The notes: generated by a model from the sequence alone, not told the origin. Positions 19,632 to 28,937 are shown, counted from the first letter of the stretch. The stretch: DNA of 42,395 bases from Verrucomicrobiota bacterium (GCA_018898455.1 JAHIJO010000141.1:1-42395), one strand, 5' to 3'. Made by a program: numbers and translations.

Positions 19632-20773
19632 TTCTCCTCCTGAAAGAGATGCGTTTGATCTAGGACTTGTAGGATCGTTTCGAAAGGAACTGGTTCGAGG
19701 CCAAAGATCTGAGATCTGATAACGTTACCCACGGCAGCGGCGAGTAGCGGAGGCACTGCGTTGCCGATCTGGCGTATCGGATGCCGGCCGGTTCCTGCGA
19801 ATGCCCACCAGTCGGGGAATGTCTGTATTCGGGCGCTCTCCCGCGGCGTCACTTCACGTGGCTTGATCGGATGGATATGCCCCTTTCCGCCACCTTTGTC
19901 TGATCCAACGATGATCGTGAAACTGGGGCGATCAAGGTCCAATTTGTTGATGCGTGTGAAGTGGTCTCTTTCGCCCGGACGCATGCTTGCATATCTTTCT
20001 ATTATCCTTTGACTGTGATTCCGGCCTGTATGGTTTGCGGGAGGTTCCGTCCCGATGACAGGGAGACCACGCAGGGCGTGCCTGACGGTTCTCCAGCTTC
20101 TCGGCCCTTCGAATGGGCTCGTCCCGGGTTGACTTGTGATTTTGGGTATCTGGGCAATGGTCTTGCCATTTCGGGATCCTATGATAAACACTCGATCTCT
20201 GAACTGCGGGACGCCGTAATCAACGGCGTCGAGACGCAAAACGGAGAGGCTGTACTTCAGTCCTTTCTTCGGCTCGCCGATCTTTTTGCATATCTCCGTG
20301 AACACTTCGCCGCCTTCTACGGTCATTATGCCGTATACGTTTTCGAAGACGAAAGCTTGGGGTTCCAACTCGGCCAGCAGTCGCAGGTACTCATATGCGA
20401 GCAGTCCACGGTGGTCCTCTCTGCCTCTCCGTTTGCCGAAAACGCTGAATGCCTGACATGGGGGGCCGCCTGCGAGGAGATGCACTTCGTCTTTCTTTCG
20501 CCGGATTGCCTCGAGAATGAAATGGGCATCGATCTCCTTGACGTCTGAGCGATAAATGAGGGACTCTGTAAGGATTTTCTTTCCTCTTTTTGCTGCTTCG
20601 GCGCGGCCCCACTGAAGTGTTATGACACTGTGGGGATCTATGTCTGTGCAGAATCCCGTGACCCATCCGGTGGCCTCGAGCCCCAAATCCATGCCTCCGC
20701 CTCCTGAAAAGAGTGAGACAGCCTCGAGTTTTCTCTGCGGTTTATGTGGTTGAGGTTTTTCTGCTGTTTTCAT
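19628..20773 (-). CDS. dcm: DNA (cytosine-5-)-methyltransferase
   Basis: VSLFSGGGGMDLGLEATG, LLAGGPPCQAFSVFGKRRG, FVFENVYGIMT, RESARIQTFPDWWAFAG, QIGNAVPPLLA: C5-MTase motifs I, IV, VI, IX and X. Confidence 0.95.
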   Translation of the reverse strand: MKTAEKPQPHKPQRKLEAVSLFSGGGGMDLGLEATGWVTGFCTDIDPHSVITLQWGRAEAAKRGKKILTESLIYRSDVKEIDAHFILEAIRRKKDEVHLLAGGPPCQAFSVFGKRRGREDHRGLLAYEYLRLLAELEPQAFVFENVYGIMTVEGGEVFTEICKKIGEPKKGLKYSLSVLRLDAVDYGVPQFRDRVFIIGSRNGKTIAQIPKITSQPGTSPFEGPRSWRTVRHALRGLPVIGTEPPANHTGRNHSQRIIERYASMRPGERDHFTRINKLDLDRPSFTIIVGSDKGGGKGHIHPIKPREVTPRESARIQTFPDWWAFAGTGRHPIRQIGNAVPPLLAAAVGNVIRSQIFGLEPVPFETILQVLDQTHLFQEEK

Positions 20774-21342
20774 TCACCATTTAATCCGGTACGGCGAGGC
20801 GTTACCAACTGACCTCTATTGTTGAATTGGCAGAGTATTGCATGCCATTTGCGGTGTGCCAATATTTGTTTAAGTGCCTCTCCGACACGGCGTGGGCCCC
20901 CCTCGATTTGACACTCCCAGAGTACAAGGAGCCTCCAGCCGGCATTCAGTATTTCCGTTTGGATGTGCTTGTCTCTATGGACGTTCGTCTGAAGTTTTGG
21001 CCGCCAATAACGACGATTGGACTTGGGAACGCCTGAGTGTTTGCATCCCGGGTGTTGATGCCAGAAACACCCATGCACAAAGATGACCGTCCTGTGTTTC
21101 GGCATGACGATATCCGGTTTGCCGGGGAGGTCCGTCCTCCGCAGTGAGAACCGGTAGCCCATTCTGTGCAGCAGGGACCTGACCGTCCGCTCCGGCTGCG
21201 TGTCCTTGCCACGGATCCGGCTCATGTTCCAACTTCTGTGCTCTGGTGTGATCTTATCCACGTCTTGGCTGTGTTCGGTTGCTGGCGGTTTTTCGATATG
21301 GCAGTATAGACATCGGCAGTCATAAAACACCTTTTCGGGCAC
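20770..21342 (-). CDS. vsr: Vsr-family endonuclease
   Basis: SWNMSRIRGKDTQPERTVRSLLHRMGYRFSLRRTDLPGKPDIVMPKHRTVIFVHGCFWHQHPGCKHSGVPKSNRRYWRPKLQTNVHRD. The true start may be downstream of the annotated ATG. Confidence 0.93.
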   Translation of the reverse strand: MPEKVFYDCRCLYCHIEKPPATEHSQDVDKITPEHRSWNMSRIRGKDTQPERTVRSLLHRMGYRFSLRRTDLPGKPDIVMPKHRTVIFVHGCFWHQHPGCKHSGVPKSNRRYWRPKLQTNVHRDKHIQTEILNAGWRLLVLWECQIEGGPRRVGEALKQILAHRKWHAILCQFNNRGQLVTPRRTGLNGE

Positions 21343-21516
21343 TATAGCAAGTTGATTTCGGGATGCTTTCGCCGATGTGCGCGCTTTCTTTTTTATCCCG
21401 ATTCTGGTAGCGTCTTTATTGATTTCAAAGAATGTATCATAGAGCGATTATTGCGTGCTATTAAGGCGGCCGGTTATACAACCGCCTGGATGTATTCGGC
21501 ATATAGGAGATCATCA

Positions 21517-22770
21517 ATGGATCGAATATCAGTCGGCAAACAGACCATCAAAACCCTTTGGAAATGGTGTGACGAGCGCCTTTTTGCTGTTCCTGAAATC
21601 CAGAGGGAGTTTGTCTGGGACAAGCGCCGGGCCAGTGATTTGCTCGACAGCATCTATCGCTGTCTTCCAATAGGCAGTATCCTTATATGGGACGCTCATG
21701 GCGACCATCGGCATCTTTTGCGTCAGACCCAAGTCCTTTTGCCGCCCCACGATCCGTCAAACAAAAACACGTTTTTCCTCATTGACGGGCAGCAGCGGCT
21801 TTCTGTGCTCTATCGTGCCCGCAAGGGCGGCGAGGTGTTGAGTTCCAACGGCAGCCCGATCAACTTCGATCAGCTTTGCTTTAATTTTGACACCGAGAAC
21901 TACGAATCCCGCTTCCTCTTTACCCGGCGGCCCATACCTAATGTTCAAATCCCCGTCACGGATATTCTTTCCCCTGAATGGGCGAGGCGGATCAATAAAC
22001 TCCCGCACTGGAAGCGGAGTCAGATTCGTAAGTGCCGCGAAGCAATTGCCTATTACGAAGTCCCGGTCATTTCCGTCCACACCCACGAGCTGGATGAGGT
22101 GCGGGAAGCTTTTCTGCGCATCAACTCTGGCGGTCTTCGCATCAGCAAGGCTGACCGGGCCTTCAGCCGTGCCTCGCGTTTGGACTTGCGCCGGCTCATC
22201 CGCGAGCTCCGCGAGTCACTCCCGAATGGGTTCGAGGAAATTGATCCCCGCATACTGCAGGTCTCCATGGCTGTTATCGAAGGCCAGCGGGATACCAGTT
22301 CTAAGGCCGTGGAGAGCATTATTGCCAGGCTCGATAAAGCCGAGTTTGAGGACGGGGCAGCATCCAGTGAGTTTGTTCGAAAATGGAAACGTGTTAGCGA
22401 TTGCGTCAAACGATCAGTTGATTACCTGCATTTCGATCTTGGGGTCATTAATTTCAGTTTCCTGCCGTCGGACCTCATGATTGCCGTACTCGCCTTTTTC
22501 TTCCATGCCAATAACCGTGCCCAGCCCAATTCCCGTCAACGTCGGGAGATCAAGAAATGGTTCTGGGCGACCGGGATTGCCCGGAGATATGTCGGCCGCG
22601 GATACTACAACAACATTCGTCGAGATCTTGCTTTCTTTGAACGTCTCGGTCGCCGGCGCCCTGGCCGGTTTGAGTTCAAGGACCGAATGGCCGATAGGAA
22701 ATTAGGGTCACGTCTCGACAATCGACAATTCAGCATTGCCAGGAAGGTGGCGTATAGAAACGGATGGTAG
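21517..22770 (+). CDS. DUF262 domain-containing protein (GmrS-like)
   Basis: MDRISVGKQTIKTLWKWCDERLFAVPEIQREFVWDKRRASDLLDSIYRCLPIGSILIW...FFLIDGQQRLSVLYRA. Start at 21517 has ataggaga SD; the upstream extension in the track is unlikely. Confidence 0.85.
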   Translation: MDRISVGKQTIKTLWKWCDERLFAVPEIQREFVWDKRRASDLLDSIYRCLPIGSILIWDAHGDHRHLLRQTQVLLPPHDPSNKNTFFLIDGQQRLSVLYRARKGGEVLSSNGSPINFDQLCFNFDTENYESRFLFTRRPIPNVQIPVTDILSPEWARRINKLPHWKRSQIRKCREAIAYYEVPVISVHTHELDEVREAFLRINSGGLRISKADRAFSRASRLDLRRLIRELRESLPNGFEEIDPRILQVSMAVIEGQRDTSSKAVESIIARLDKAEFEDGAASSEFVRKWKRVSDCVKRSVDYLHFDLGVINFSFLPSDLMIAVLAFFFHANNRAQPNSRQRREIKKWFWATGIARRYVGRGYYNNIRRDLAFFERLGRRRPGRFEFKDRMADRKLGSRLDNRQFSIARKVAYRNGW

Positions 22771-22835
22771 TGATCTATCAATGCCAGCAGTGTCCATTTA
22801 GACGTGAATTTGCACACCCAGAAAGGACGTAAGCC

Positions 22836-23075
22836 ATGAGATCACTTCCGCCTCCCGGAACCCTCGTGAAATGCAAGCTGGAGATTAATCTGCCCTTTGA
22901 ACAAATCCCGGTTCTGCGGAAGATGTGTAAGGCGAATGGCTTCACAATAAACGAAATGGCCGAAGAACTCCTCCGCGCCTACCTTGCGGGCACGGTAAAA
23001 ATCACACGGAAACCCGATAAATCTGGTAGAATGTCCATTGATGATCTGAACGCCACGATCCGTCAGCGTCCATGA
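22836..23075 (+). CDS. Small protein, possibly ribbon-helix-helix-like
   Basis: FEQIPVLRKMCKANGFTINEMAEELLRAYLAG; short beta then two-helix pattern; SD aaaggacg. Confidence 0.45.
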   Translation: MRSLPPPGTLVKCKLEINLPFEQIPVLRKMCKANGFTINEMAEELLRAYLAGTVKITRKPDKSGRMSIDDLNATIRQRP

Positions 23076-23158
23076 GACAACAAGACCGGTCGTCGAATCG
23101 AAACGGAAGGTCGTGACCCTGCCCATGCCGGCGATAAATGTTGCTCGGTTCAGAATCC

Positions 23159-23695
23159 TCATATTTCGATCATCTTGTGTCCATAGACACCGATGATCCT
23201 CGTATCACCCAACAGGGTCTCAGCATCCACGTGCTGGTGGCCATGGACGACGATTTTCGGTCTTGCCCTGAGCACGTAATCCTTGAGCGCTTCAAAACCG
23301 TAATGCACCTCGTCTTCCCGATCATGAATTCCCCTGGGCGAGTTGTGGGACAGTAGAACGTCGACCGGAGGGAATGACGCCAGCCATTTGTCGACTTCGA
23401 TTTGGTCGTACAGAAAATGCCCACGCGGTTTATACTTCCATGACCCGTTCAAGCCGCCGAATGTTACCCCGTTATGTTCATAGACCTGGAGATGCAAGTC
23501 CACGATGGGGTGCGGGAATGCAGTGTTGCTGTCATGATTGCCTTTAACGGCCAAGATGGTCGAGCAAGAGAATGCCTCTGCGGCCTCAAGAATCACCTGA
23601 TCAACAATATCGCCACAGGACAGAAGCACGTCTGCTGATCCAGATCCGCCCTTCCAATGGAAATCGTCTATGTCTGATAGCGCAAGGATTCTCAT
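23159..23695 (-). CDS. Calcineurin-like metallophosphoesterase
   Basis: MRILALSDIDDFHW...DVLLSCGDIVDQ...ILAVKGNHDSN...VDVLLSHNSPRGIHD...IVVHGHQH. Internal ATG at 23695 aligns with the family N-terminus. Confidence 0.85.
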   Translation of the reverse strand: MRILALSDIDDFHWKGGSGSADVLLSCGDIVDQVILEAAEAFSCSTILAVKGNHDSNTAFPHPIVDLHLQVYEHNGVTFGGLNGSWKYKPRGHFLYDQIEVDKWLASFPPVDVLLSHNSPRGIHDREDEVHYGFEALKDYVLRARPKIVVHGHQHVDAETLLGDTRIIGVYGHKMIEI

Positions 23696-23888
23696 CTTTT
23701 GATGTTCAATATAGCACAATATGCCAATGTTACCCAAGAACGTTTTGCCGATGATAAATATTGCCCATCGTCGGCTTGACCGCAACGGTTCTGTAGAGGG
23801 TAGAGCTTGACACTCCGGAACTGTTAGCCCATCATAATCACGCAAGAACATGATTTGTCATGCAACAACCTCAAGAGGGTAAGACACC

Positions 23889-24389
23889 ATGAAACCTCTA
23901 ATTATCTTAATCGTTATCGTTGCGATATTGTTGCTCGTTATTTATGTACTAAAAATATTATTGGCTGGAAAAAAGAACGGACGGCGACCGGATCTATACG
24001 AGAAGCGTGATTACTTGCTTACAAAGGCGGAACGATCATTCTTTGGCGTTCTAGAACAAGCTGTTCAAGGGCAAATGCGCGTCATGTGCAAAGTGCGATT
24101 AGCGGATGTGGTTGCCGTCAAAAAGGGCATTCAGAATCCAGAACGTCAGCGTTTGTTTAACTCAATCCAGAGCAAACATGTTGACTTTGTATTGTGCGAT
24201 AACGATCGCATAACCGTGCAGTGTGTGATTGAACTCGATGACAAGAGTCATGAAGAAGAGGGGCGGCAGGATAGGGATTCCTTCGTCGATCAGGTCATGC
24301 GCAGTTCCGGTATTCCGATCTTTCACTTCTCAGCAAAACGTGGATATTCAATCGAAGAAATACGGAATACTATTTATGACAAGGCATAG
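23889..24389 (+). CDS. DUF2726 domain-containing membrane-anchored protein
   Basis: N-terminal TM helix; YLLTKAERSFFGVLEQAVQGQMRVMCKVRLADVV...KHVDFVLCDNDRITVQCVIELDDKSH...GIPIFHFSAKRGYS. Confidence 0.8.
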   Translation: MKPLIILIVIVAILLLVIYVLKILLAGKKNGRRPDLYEKRDYLLTKAERSFFGVLEQAVQGQMRVMCKVRLADVVAVKKGIQNPERQRLFNSIQSKHVDFVLCDNDRITVQCVIELDDKSHEEEGRQDRDSFVDQVMRSSGIPIFHFSAKRGYSIEEIRNTIYDKA

Positions 24390-24460
24390 GAAAGAAAAAT
24401 AAAGAAACGGGACTGTGGATCTTTGGAACAACAAGACCGAACGGCAGGCAAATATAAAAT

Positions 24461-24766
24461 GTGAAGGCAAAGCAACATACCAGACGAGCGAAGGCGTGGG
24501 GTCCCCGCCGGGCAGTGGGTGTGACCCGCGTTCGCGCCGCGGCGATTGCGCGGGTAAGGCTTGCCCGGGAGTTGATTGGTTGCGCGGTGTATGGGAAATT
24601 ACCGGCGGGCTATTCCGTGTACCGGCACCGGCCTTTGCCGAAGAATTGCTGGTATGTGGTCTGCGGGCCGAGGCACACAAACAGGACCGGAGGATTCCGG
24701 ACGCTACTGTGTATCTCCAAGCAATCCGGGCGCGTGTTGTTGACCACGGTCCTTCACTGCGAGTGA
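24461..24766 (+). CDS. Small hypothetical protein
   Basis: GTG start; GYSVYRHRPLPKNCWYVVCGPRHTNRTGGFRTLLCISKQSGRVL looks coding-like. Ends 11 nt before the next CDS. Confidence 0.5.
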   Translation: MKAKQHTRRAKAWGPRRAVGVTRVRAAAIARVRLARELIGCAVYGKLPAGYSVYRHRPLPKNCWYVVCGPRHTNRTGGFRTLLCISKQSGRVLLTTVLHCE

Positions 24767-24777
24767 GGAAATCGGGT

Positions 24778-25143
24778 ATGGGAGAGATCTTCAAAGCCGA
24801 GTGTCCTTGCGGGTTCAAGTCGCGGGATTTGTACGTGGGGCGTGGAATGATGAACGCGCATCCTTACGGTGTGCCCGTGGCCTGTCCGCAGTGTCATATT
24901 GTGTGGGTCACATATTCGCGGAGCCACAGGCGAACTTGCCGGAAATGCAAGGCAACGCTCTACTACTTGCACGAGGACGGTAACTTTGTTCCCGCCGATG
25001 TGCTAAAACGGTTTAAGGTTGATTTTCCCTGGGATTGGGACTGCACGGAAGAGGAAGTCGAATCTTTTCCCGAAGTCCGCTATCGCTGTCCGAAATGCGG
25101 GAAGATAGAGATGCAACTCGTTGAGGCCGGCTGTTGGGATTGA
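24778..25143 (+). CDS. Small multi-zinc-ribbon protein
   Basis: MGEIFKAECPCGFKSRD...VACPQCHIVW...RRTCRKCKATL...YRCPKCGKIEM; four CxC/CxxC knuckles. SD gtgagga; the longer 24415 start overlaps the preceding ORF. Confidence 0.6.
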   Translation: MGEIFKAECPCGFKSRDLYVGRGMMNAHPYGVPVACPQCHIVWVTYSRSHRRTCRKCKATLYYLHEDGNFVPADVLKRFKVDFPWDWDCTEEEVESFPEVRYRCPKCGKIEMQLVEAGCWD

Positions 25144-25227
25144 GGGAGCGGTGAAACTGAAGCCGGCTTGGGCATGATTCAGGCGACCGGAACACAATGA
25201 ATGAGGTCTGCCAAGATAACAGCCATG

Positions 25228-25581
25228 GTACACACAAAACCAGACAGCAGATCGGACAGGCTACGGGAACTGGCTAACGCGATAGACACCGTTGCTGACA
25301 GGGCGATGACGCACGTGATGTCCGGGCTGATGTGCGCCATTGAAAGCGAAGCAGACAAGCAGCAGATGTCTCCTTTCGAGGCGAAAGCCTACGCGGAAGA
25401 GGAAGTAAAAATCAGACAGGGTTATGCTCGAAGCAAAGCTCTACTTCACGCTTTTGAGGCAGCCAGACTCGACCTCAGAGAAGACGAGGCCATGTTCTTG
25501 GAAAAGGTGCTCCCCTGGTTTGAGTTCAGTACGGTTGATCCCTGGACAGACTACCCCTCAAAATGGTACGCCGTCTTATGA
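25228..25581 (+). CDS. Hypothetical protein
   Basis: Open frame with helical composition (RLRELANAIDTVADRAMTHVMSG...). No recognised family. Confidence 0.35.
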   Translation, partial: VHTKPDSRSDRLRELANAIDTVADRAMTHVMSGLMCAIESEADKQQMSPFEAKAYAEEEVKIRQGYARSKALLHAFEAARLDLREDEAMFLEKVLPWFEFSTVDPWTDYPSKWYAVL

Positions 25582-25900
25582 GTATGCGCTTGCTGGACCG
25601 CGCGCGATTATTTGACCGCTGGTGGCTGATCGCGGTCGATGGGTCGCTACAGGATCGCGGCCATGATACGCCGACGAATGAGGCGCGCTACCGGTATGTC
25701 GTTGAGGCAAAGCTGGTCGGTCCCGATGGAACGATGTTTCCGTTGATGACGGAATTTGATGAGGACATGCGCGATCCGGTTCGCGACAAGGAGGACTGTG
25801 AACTAAACGCTTTCGGACGGCTCGCCGAGCGCCTGCATGCTGAGTTTCCCTGACTCGCCATCTGCCTGCTGATGGACGTAGCAGGACCTCCCGCCCGCCC
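25563..25900 (+). pseudogene. Transposase remnant (DDE, ISNCY-like) with premature stop
   Basis: RLFDRWWLIAVDGSLQDRGHDTPTNEARYRYVVEAKLVGPDGTMFPLMTEF...KEDCELNAFGRLAERLHAEFP, then TGA (25851), then LAICLLMD in the same frame, as in intact relatives (FPxLxICLLxDGL). Confidence 0.7.
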
Positions 25901-26094
25901 CCGCCTGCCTTTAACGACAATCTCATTATCCAACGCTCCGCGCACGGTCCGCCGATATCTGCTCTTATCACGCCACCATTTTGCTCTTGCCCCGTCCAAC
26001 ACTCAAATGCGACTATGAATTGGAAGTGTTGGTGTTCATTGCGTCCGCTTGACATCTCGTTGGGGAAAAGGTAAATTACGGTTTTTTATGTATT

Positions 26095-26167
26095 GCCAAC
26101 GTAGCTCAGCTGGTAGAGCAGCGCATTCGTAATGCGCGGGTCGGCGGTTCGATTCCGCCCGTTGGCT
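26095..26167 (+). tRNA. tRNA-Thr (anticodon CGT)
   Basis: GCCAACG/CGTTGGC acceptor, D-arm GCTCAGCTGGTAGAGC, anticodon GCGCA-TTCGTAA-TGCGC, T-arm GGCGGTTCGATTCCGCC. Confidence 0.95.
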
Positions 26168-26326
26168 TTGAAGGCTCGCCTGGCTGGGTATTTCCAGGCG
26201 GGGCATACCGGGGAATGGGTTTCCCGTGGATCGCATGAGGCTCGGAGCCAGGTGTCGGTATTTCATACGGACAGATACCGGCCACCGTGTAAACGCCGAT
26301 TTGAATCGAAAAGTAAATCTGCAAAC

Positions 26327-28207
26327 ATGGTTTCTATGACATCTCACAAGAAGAAATCAAAGATAAAATCGTCTCCGAAACGAAAACCGTCAGCCCAGAA
26401 GGCCGGTCTGGCCAAAAAGGTTATGGATTCGGCGCATCAAGTATCGAAGAACGTCGCCCCTGCGTCTGGATTCGGAAAGCGTCCTGCTGCCGGGCCGATG
26501 CCCTCCCGCCGCAAGCAGGAATCCCGGAAAGCGATCAATGCGGTGGATGTGTTGCCTCCGCAGATTCGTGTCAAGATGAGTAGTGAAGAACTCCGGGAAA
26601 AAATGAAGGAGCTGATGAAGCTGGCCCGGGATCAGGGCTATTTGACCCACATTGACATCAATGAAAGCCTGCCGACCGACCTGATCGATCCGGATGAAAT
26701 CGAAGGGTTTATTCTGCTCCTGAGGGGAATGGATATCGAGGTTATTGATCCTGCTGCGGTCGAGCAGTTCAAGAAACAAGTGGAAAAAGACGAGCGCGCC
26801 GAACAGGCAAAATCCTTTGACGTAATGGACGATCCCATCCGGACCTACCTCCATCAGATGGGTCAGGTCCCCTTGTTGACGCGGAGCCAGGAAGTTGAGA
26901 TCTGCAAGCGGATTGAGGAAGCTGAAATCAATTCCCGTTCATTATTCAAGCAGTTTGGTTTTTCCATGGAAGCGTATTTTGCGCTTGGGGAGCGTCTGGA
27001 AAGTGGCAAGGAGCGTTTCGACCGGATTATCGTTGATAAGCATGTTAACGGGAGGGATAAGTATTTCCGGGTTCTTTCAGAGTTGAAGAAGAAAATTAGA
27101 GCCATGCACAAGAAACTTACCGGAATGTTTCTTCGTATCAGCCGTTGCCGCGGCAATGAAAAGAAAGCCCAGCGTTATCAGAAGCCGTATGACAAGATGC
27201 TTCAGCAATATTCCCGCCAGTTGGACGGGTTTTATTTCAAACAGAAGGCCATCGAGGATTTTGTCACAATTGCCGACCGATATTACCAGCAGTATGCGGA
27301 TTGCTGTGTCCAAATCAAGCGATTGGAAGCAGGCCGGGGGCCTAAAACCGCAGTCCGTCAGTCTAAACTTCGTGCGGAGAAACGGCGGGCGCATGATCTG
27401 GAAACCATCTTTTTTATGCGGGGTGAATTGTTTGAATCAAAATATCGGGCATTTAAATCATGGTTGAAAAAGGGGCAAAAAGCGCGGACGGAAATGGCCG
27501 AGGCCAACCTGCGGCTGGTTATCAGCATCGTGAAAAAGTACATGAACCGTGGTCTGATGTTTCTGGATCTTATCCAGGAAGGCAATACGGGGCTGATGCG
27601 GGCTGTGGAAAAATTCGAATACAAACGCGGGTATAAGTTCAGCACTTATGCCACGTGGTGGATTCGGCAGGCGGCGACGCGAGCCATCGCCGACCAGGCG
27701 CGAACCATCCGGATTCCCGTGCACATGATAGAGACCATTAATAAACTGGTCCGGGTTCAAAAACAATTATTGCAGGATTTCGGCCGGGAGCCCACTCCGG
27801 AAGAAGTGGCCAATGAAGTGGATATTCCCGTGGAGCGTGTCAAGGAAGTATTCAAGATGTCGCAACAGCCGATTTCCCTTCAGGCGACGGTAGGCGACAG
27901 CGATGATGCGTATTTCGGGGATTTCATCGAGGATAAATCGGCTGAGAATCCGTCTGAAATGACCGCCTACAGTCTGCTCAGGGAGCGCCTCCAGGAAGTC
28001 ATCAAGACCTTGTCGGAACGCGAGCAGAAAGTCCTCAAATTGCGTTTTGGCATCGATGATGGATGTCCGCGGACCTTGGAGGAGGTCGGTATAATGTTTT
28101 CCGTGACCCGCGAGCGCATTCGCCAGATAGAAGCCAAGGCGCTTCGAAAACTTCGCCACCCAACCCGCCTGCAGAAGTTGGAAGGTTTCCTGGAAGTCAA
28201 GGACTAG
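26327..28207 (+). CDS. rpoD: RNA polymerase primary sigma factor (sigma-70, RpoD)
   Basis: [144 protein letters not shown]. The track start at 26132 lies inside tRNA-Thr and is rejected. Confidence 0.96.
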   Translation: MVSMTSHKKKSKIKSSPKRKPSAQKAGLAKKVMDSAHQVSKNVAPASGFGKRPAAGPMPSRRKQESRKAINAVDVLPPQIRVKMSSEELREKMKELMKLARDQGYLTHIDINESLPTDLIDPDEIEGFILLLRGMDIEVIDPAAVEQFKKQVEKDERAEQAKSFDVMDDPIRTYLHQMGQVPLLTRSQEVEICKRIEEAEINSRSLFKQFGFSMEAYFALGERLESGKERFDRIIVDKHVNGRDKYFRVLSELKKKIRAMHKKLTGMFLRISRCRGNEKKAQRYQKPYDKMLQQYSRQLDGFYFKQKAIEDFVTIADRYYQQYADCCVQIKRLEAGRGPKTAVRQSKLRAEKRRAHDLETIFFMRGELFESKYRAFKSWLKKGQKARTEMAEANLRLVISIVKKYMNRGLMFLDLIQEGNTGLMRAVEKFEYKRGYKFSTYATWWIRQAATRAIADQARTIRIPVHMIETINKLVRVQKQLLQDFGREPTPEEVANEVDIPVERVKEVFKMSQQPISLQATVGDSDDAYFGDFIEDKSAENPSEMTAYSLLRERLQEVIKTLSEREQKVLKLRFGIDDGCPRTLEEVGIMFSVTRERIRQIEAKALRKLRHPTRLQKLEGFLEVKD

Positions 28208-28271
28208 GCCTGTTCCAGGCTTGAACCGATGCCGCAGATTACCGCATCCGCTTTATAATCAAAACGTTACC

Positions 28272-28298
28272 CATGCGGGCGAGGTGGCTTCCCGCATG
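28272..28298 (+). terminator. Hairpin downstream of rpoD
   Basis: CATGCGGG-cgaggtggctt-CCCGCATG followed by an AT-rich stretch. Confidence 0.5.
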
Positions 28299-28367
28299 AC
28301 TATTATTTTAAAATTGCGGCTTGCTTTTCCATGGTAGCGGTGTATCATGCGGCCAAGGGGGATTGTC

Positions 28368-28937
28368 ATGTTAAGATTTATTTATTTTTTCATTGGTCTG
28401 GTTGCGCTGGCTTCCATGGTGGTGGAGGCCCGGGCTCAAAATAAAAAATTCAGTATTACCGTCACGACCCTGAATGCCAAGGCTAATGCATTGAGTCGTG
28501 AAGAATGTATCGATCGCGCCAAGTCCAGCGAAATCAGCAAGGACCTGCGCGGGGCCAAGCTGAATGACGCTGATTTAAGCGGCGCCATGCTGATATCCGC
28601 GGATCTCAGCGAGGCCAATTTGAAGAAGGCGGTTCTTCATAATGCCTTTATGTGCCGCGCCGATTTCAGCGGGGCCAATCTGGAAGGAGCCGTCATGTAT
28701 GAGGCGGATCTGAACAGCGCCAGGCTGGTGAATGCGAATCTGACCGGCGCCGATCTGACCGCCGCCAATCTCTGTAATGCCAACCTGAGCGGCGCCAACC
28801 TGACCAAGGCCAACCTGAAGAGCGCCAACCTGACCGGCGCCAGCCTGAGGGGGGCCAACCTGGCCGGAGCTCAGACGAATGACACCGTGTTCTCCGGCAC
28901 GATCATGCCGGACGGCACCGTGCGTCCCGGCTCCTAG
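28368..28937 (+). CDS. Secreted pentapeptide-repeat protein
   Basis: Signal peptide MLRFIYFFIGLVALASMVVEARA; A(D/N)LSGA-type repeats throughout. Confidence 0.88.
   Translation: MLRFIYFFIGLVALASMVVEARAQNKKFSITVTTLNAKANALSREECIDRAKSSEISKDLRGAKLNDADLSGAMLISADLSEANLKKAVLHNAFMCRADFSGANLEGAVMYEADLNSARLVNANLTGADLTAANLCNANLSGANLTKANLKSANLTGASLRGANLAGAQTNDTVFSGTIMPDGTVRPGS

Noticed and set aside
26132-26326. N-terminal extension of RpoD from 26132
   Set aside because: It runs through tRNA-Thr; the sigma factor most likely starts at 26327 or 26336.
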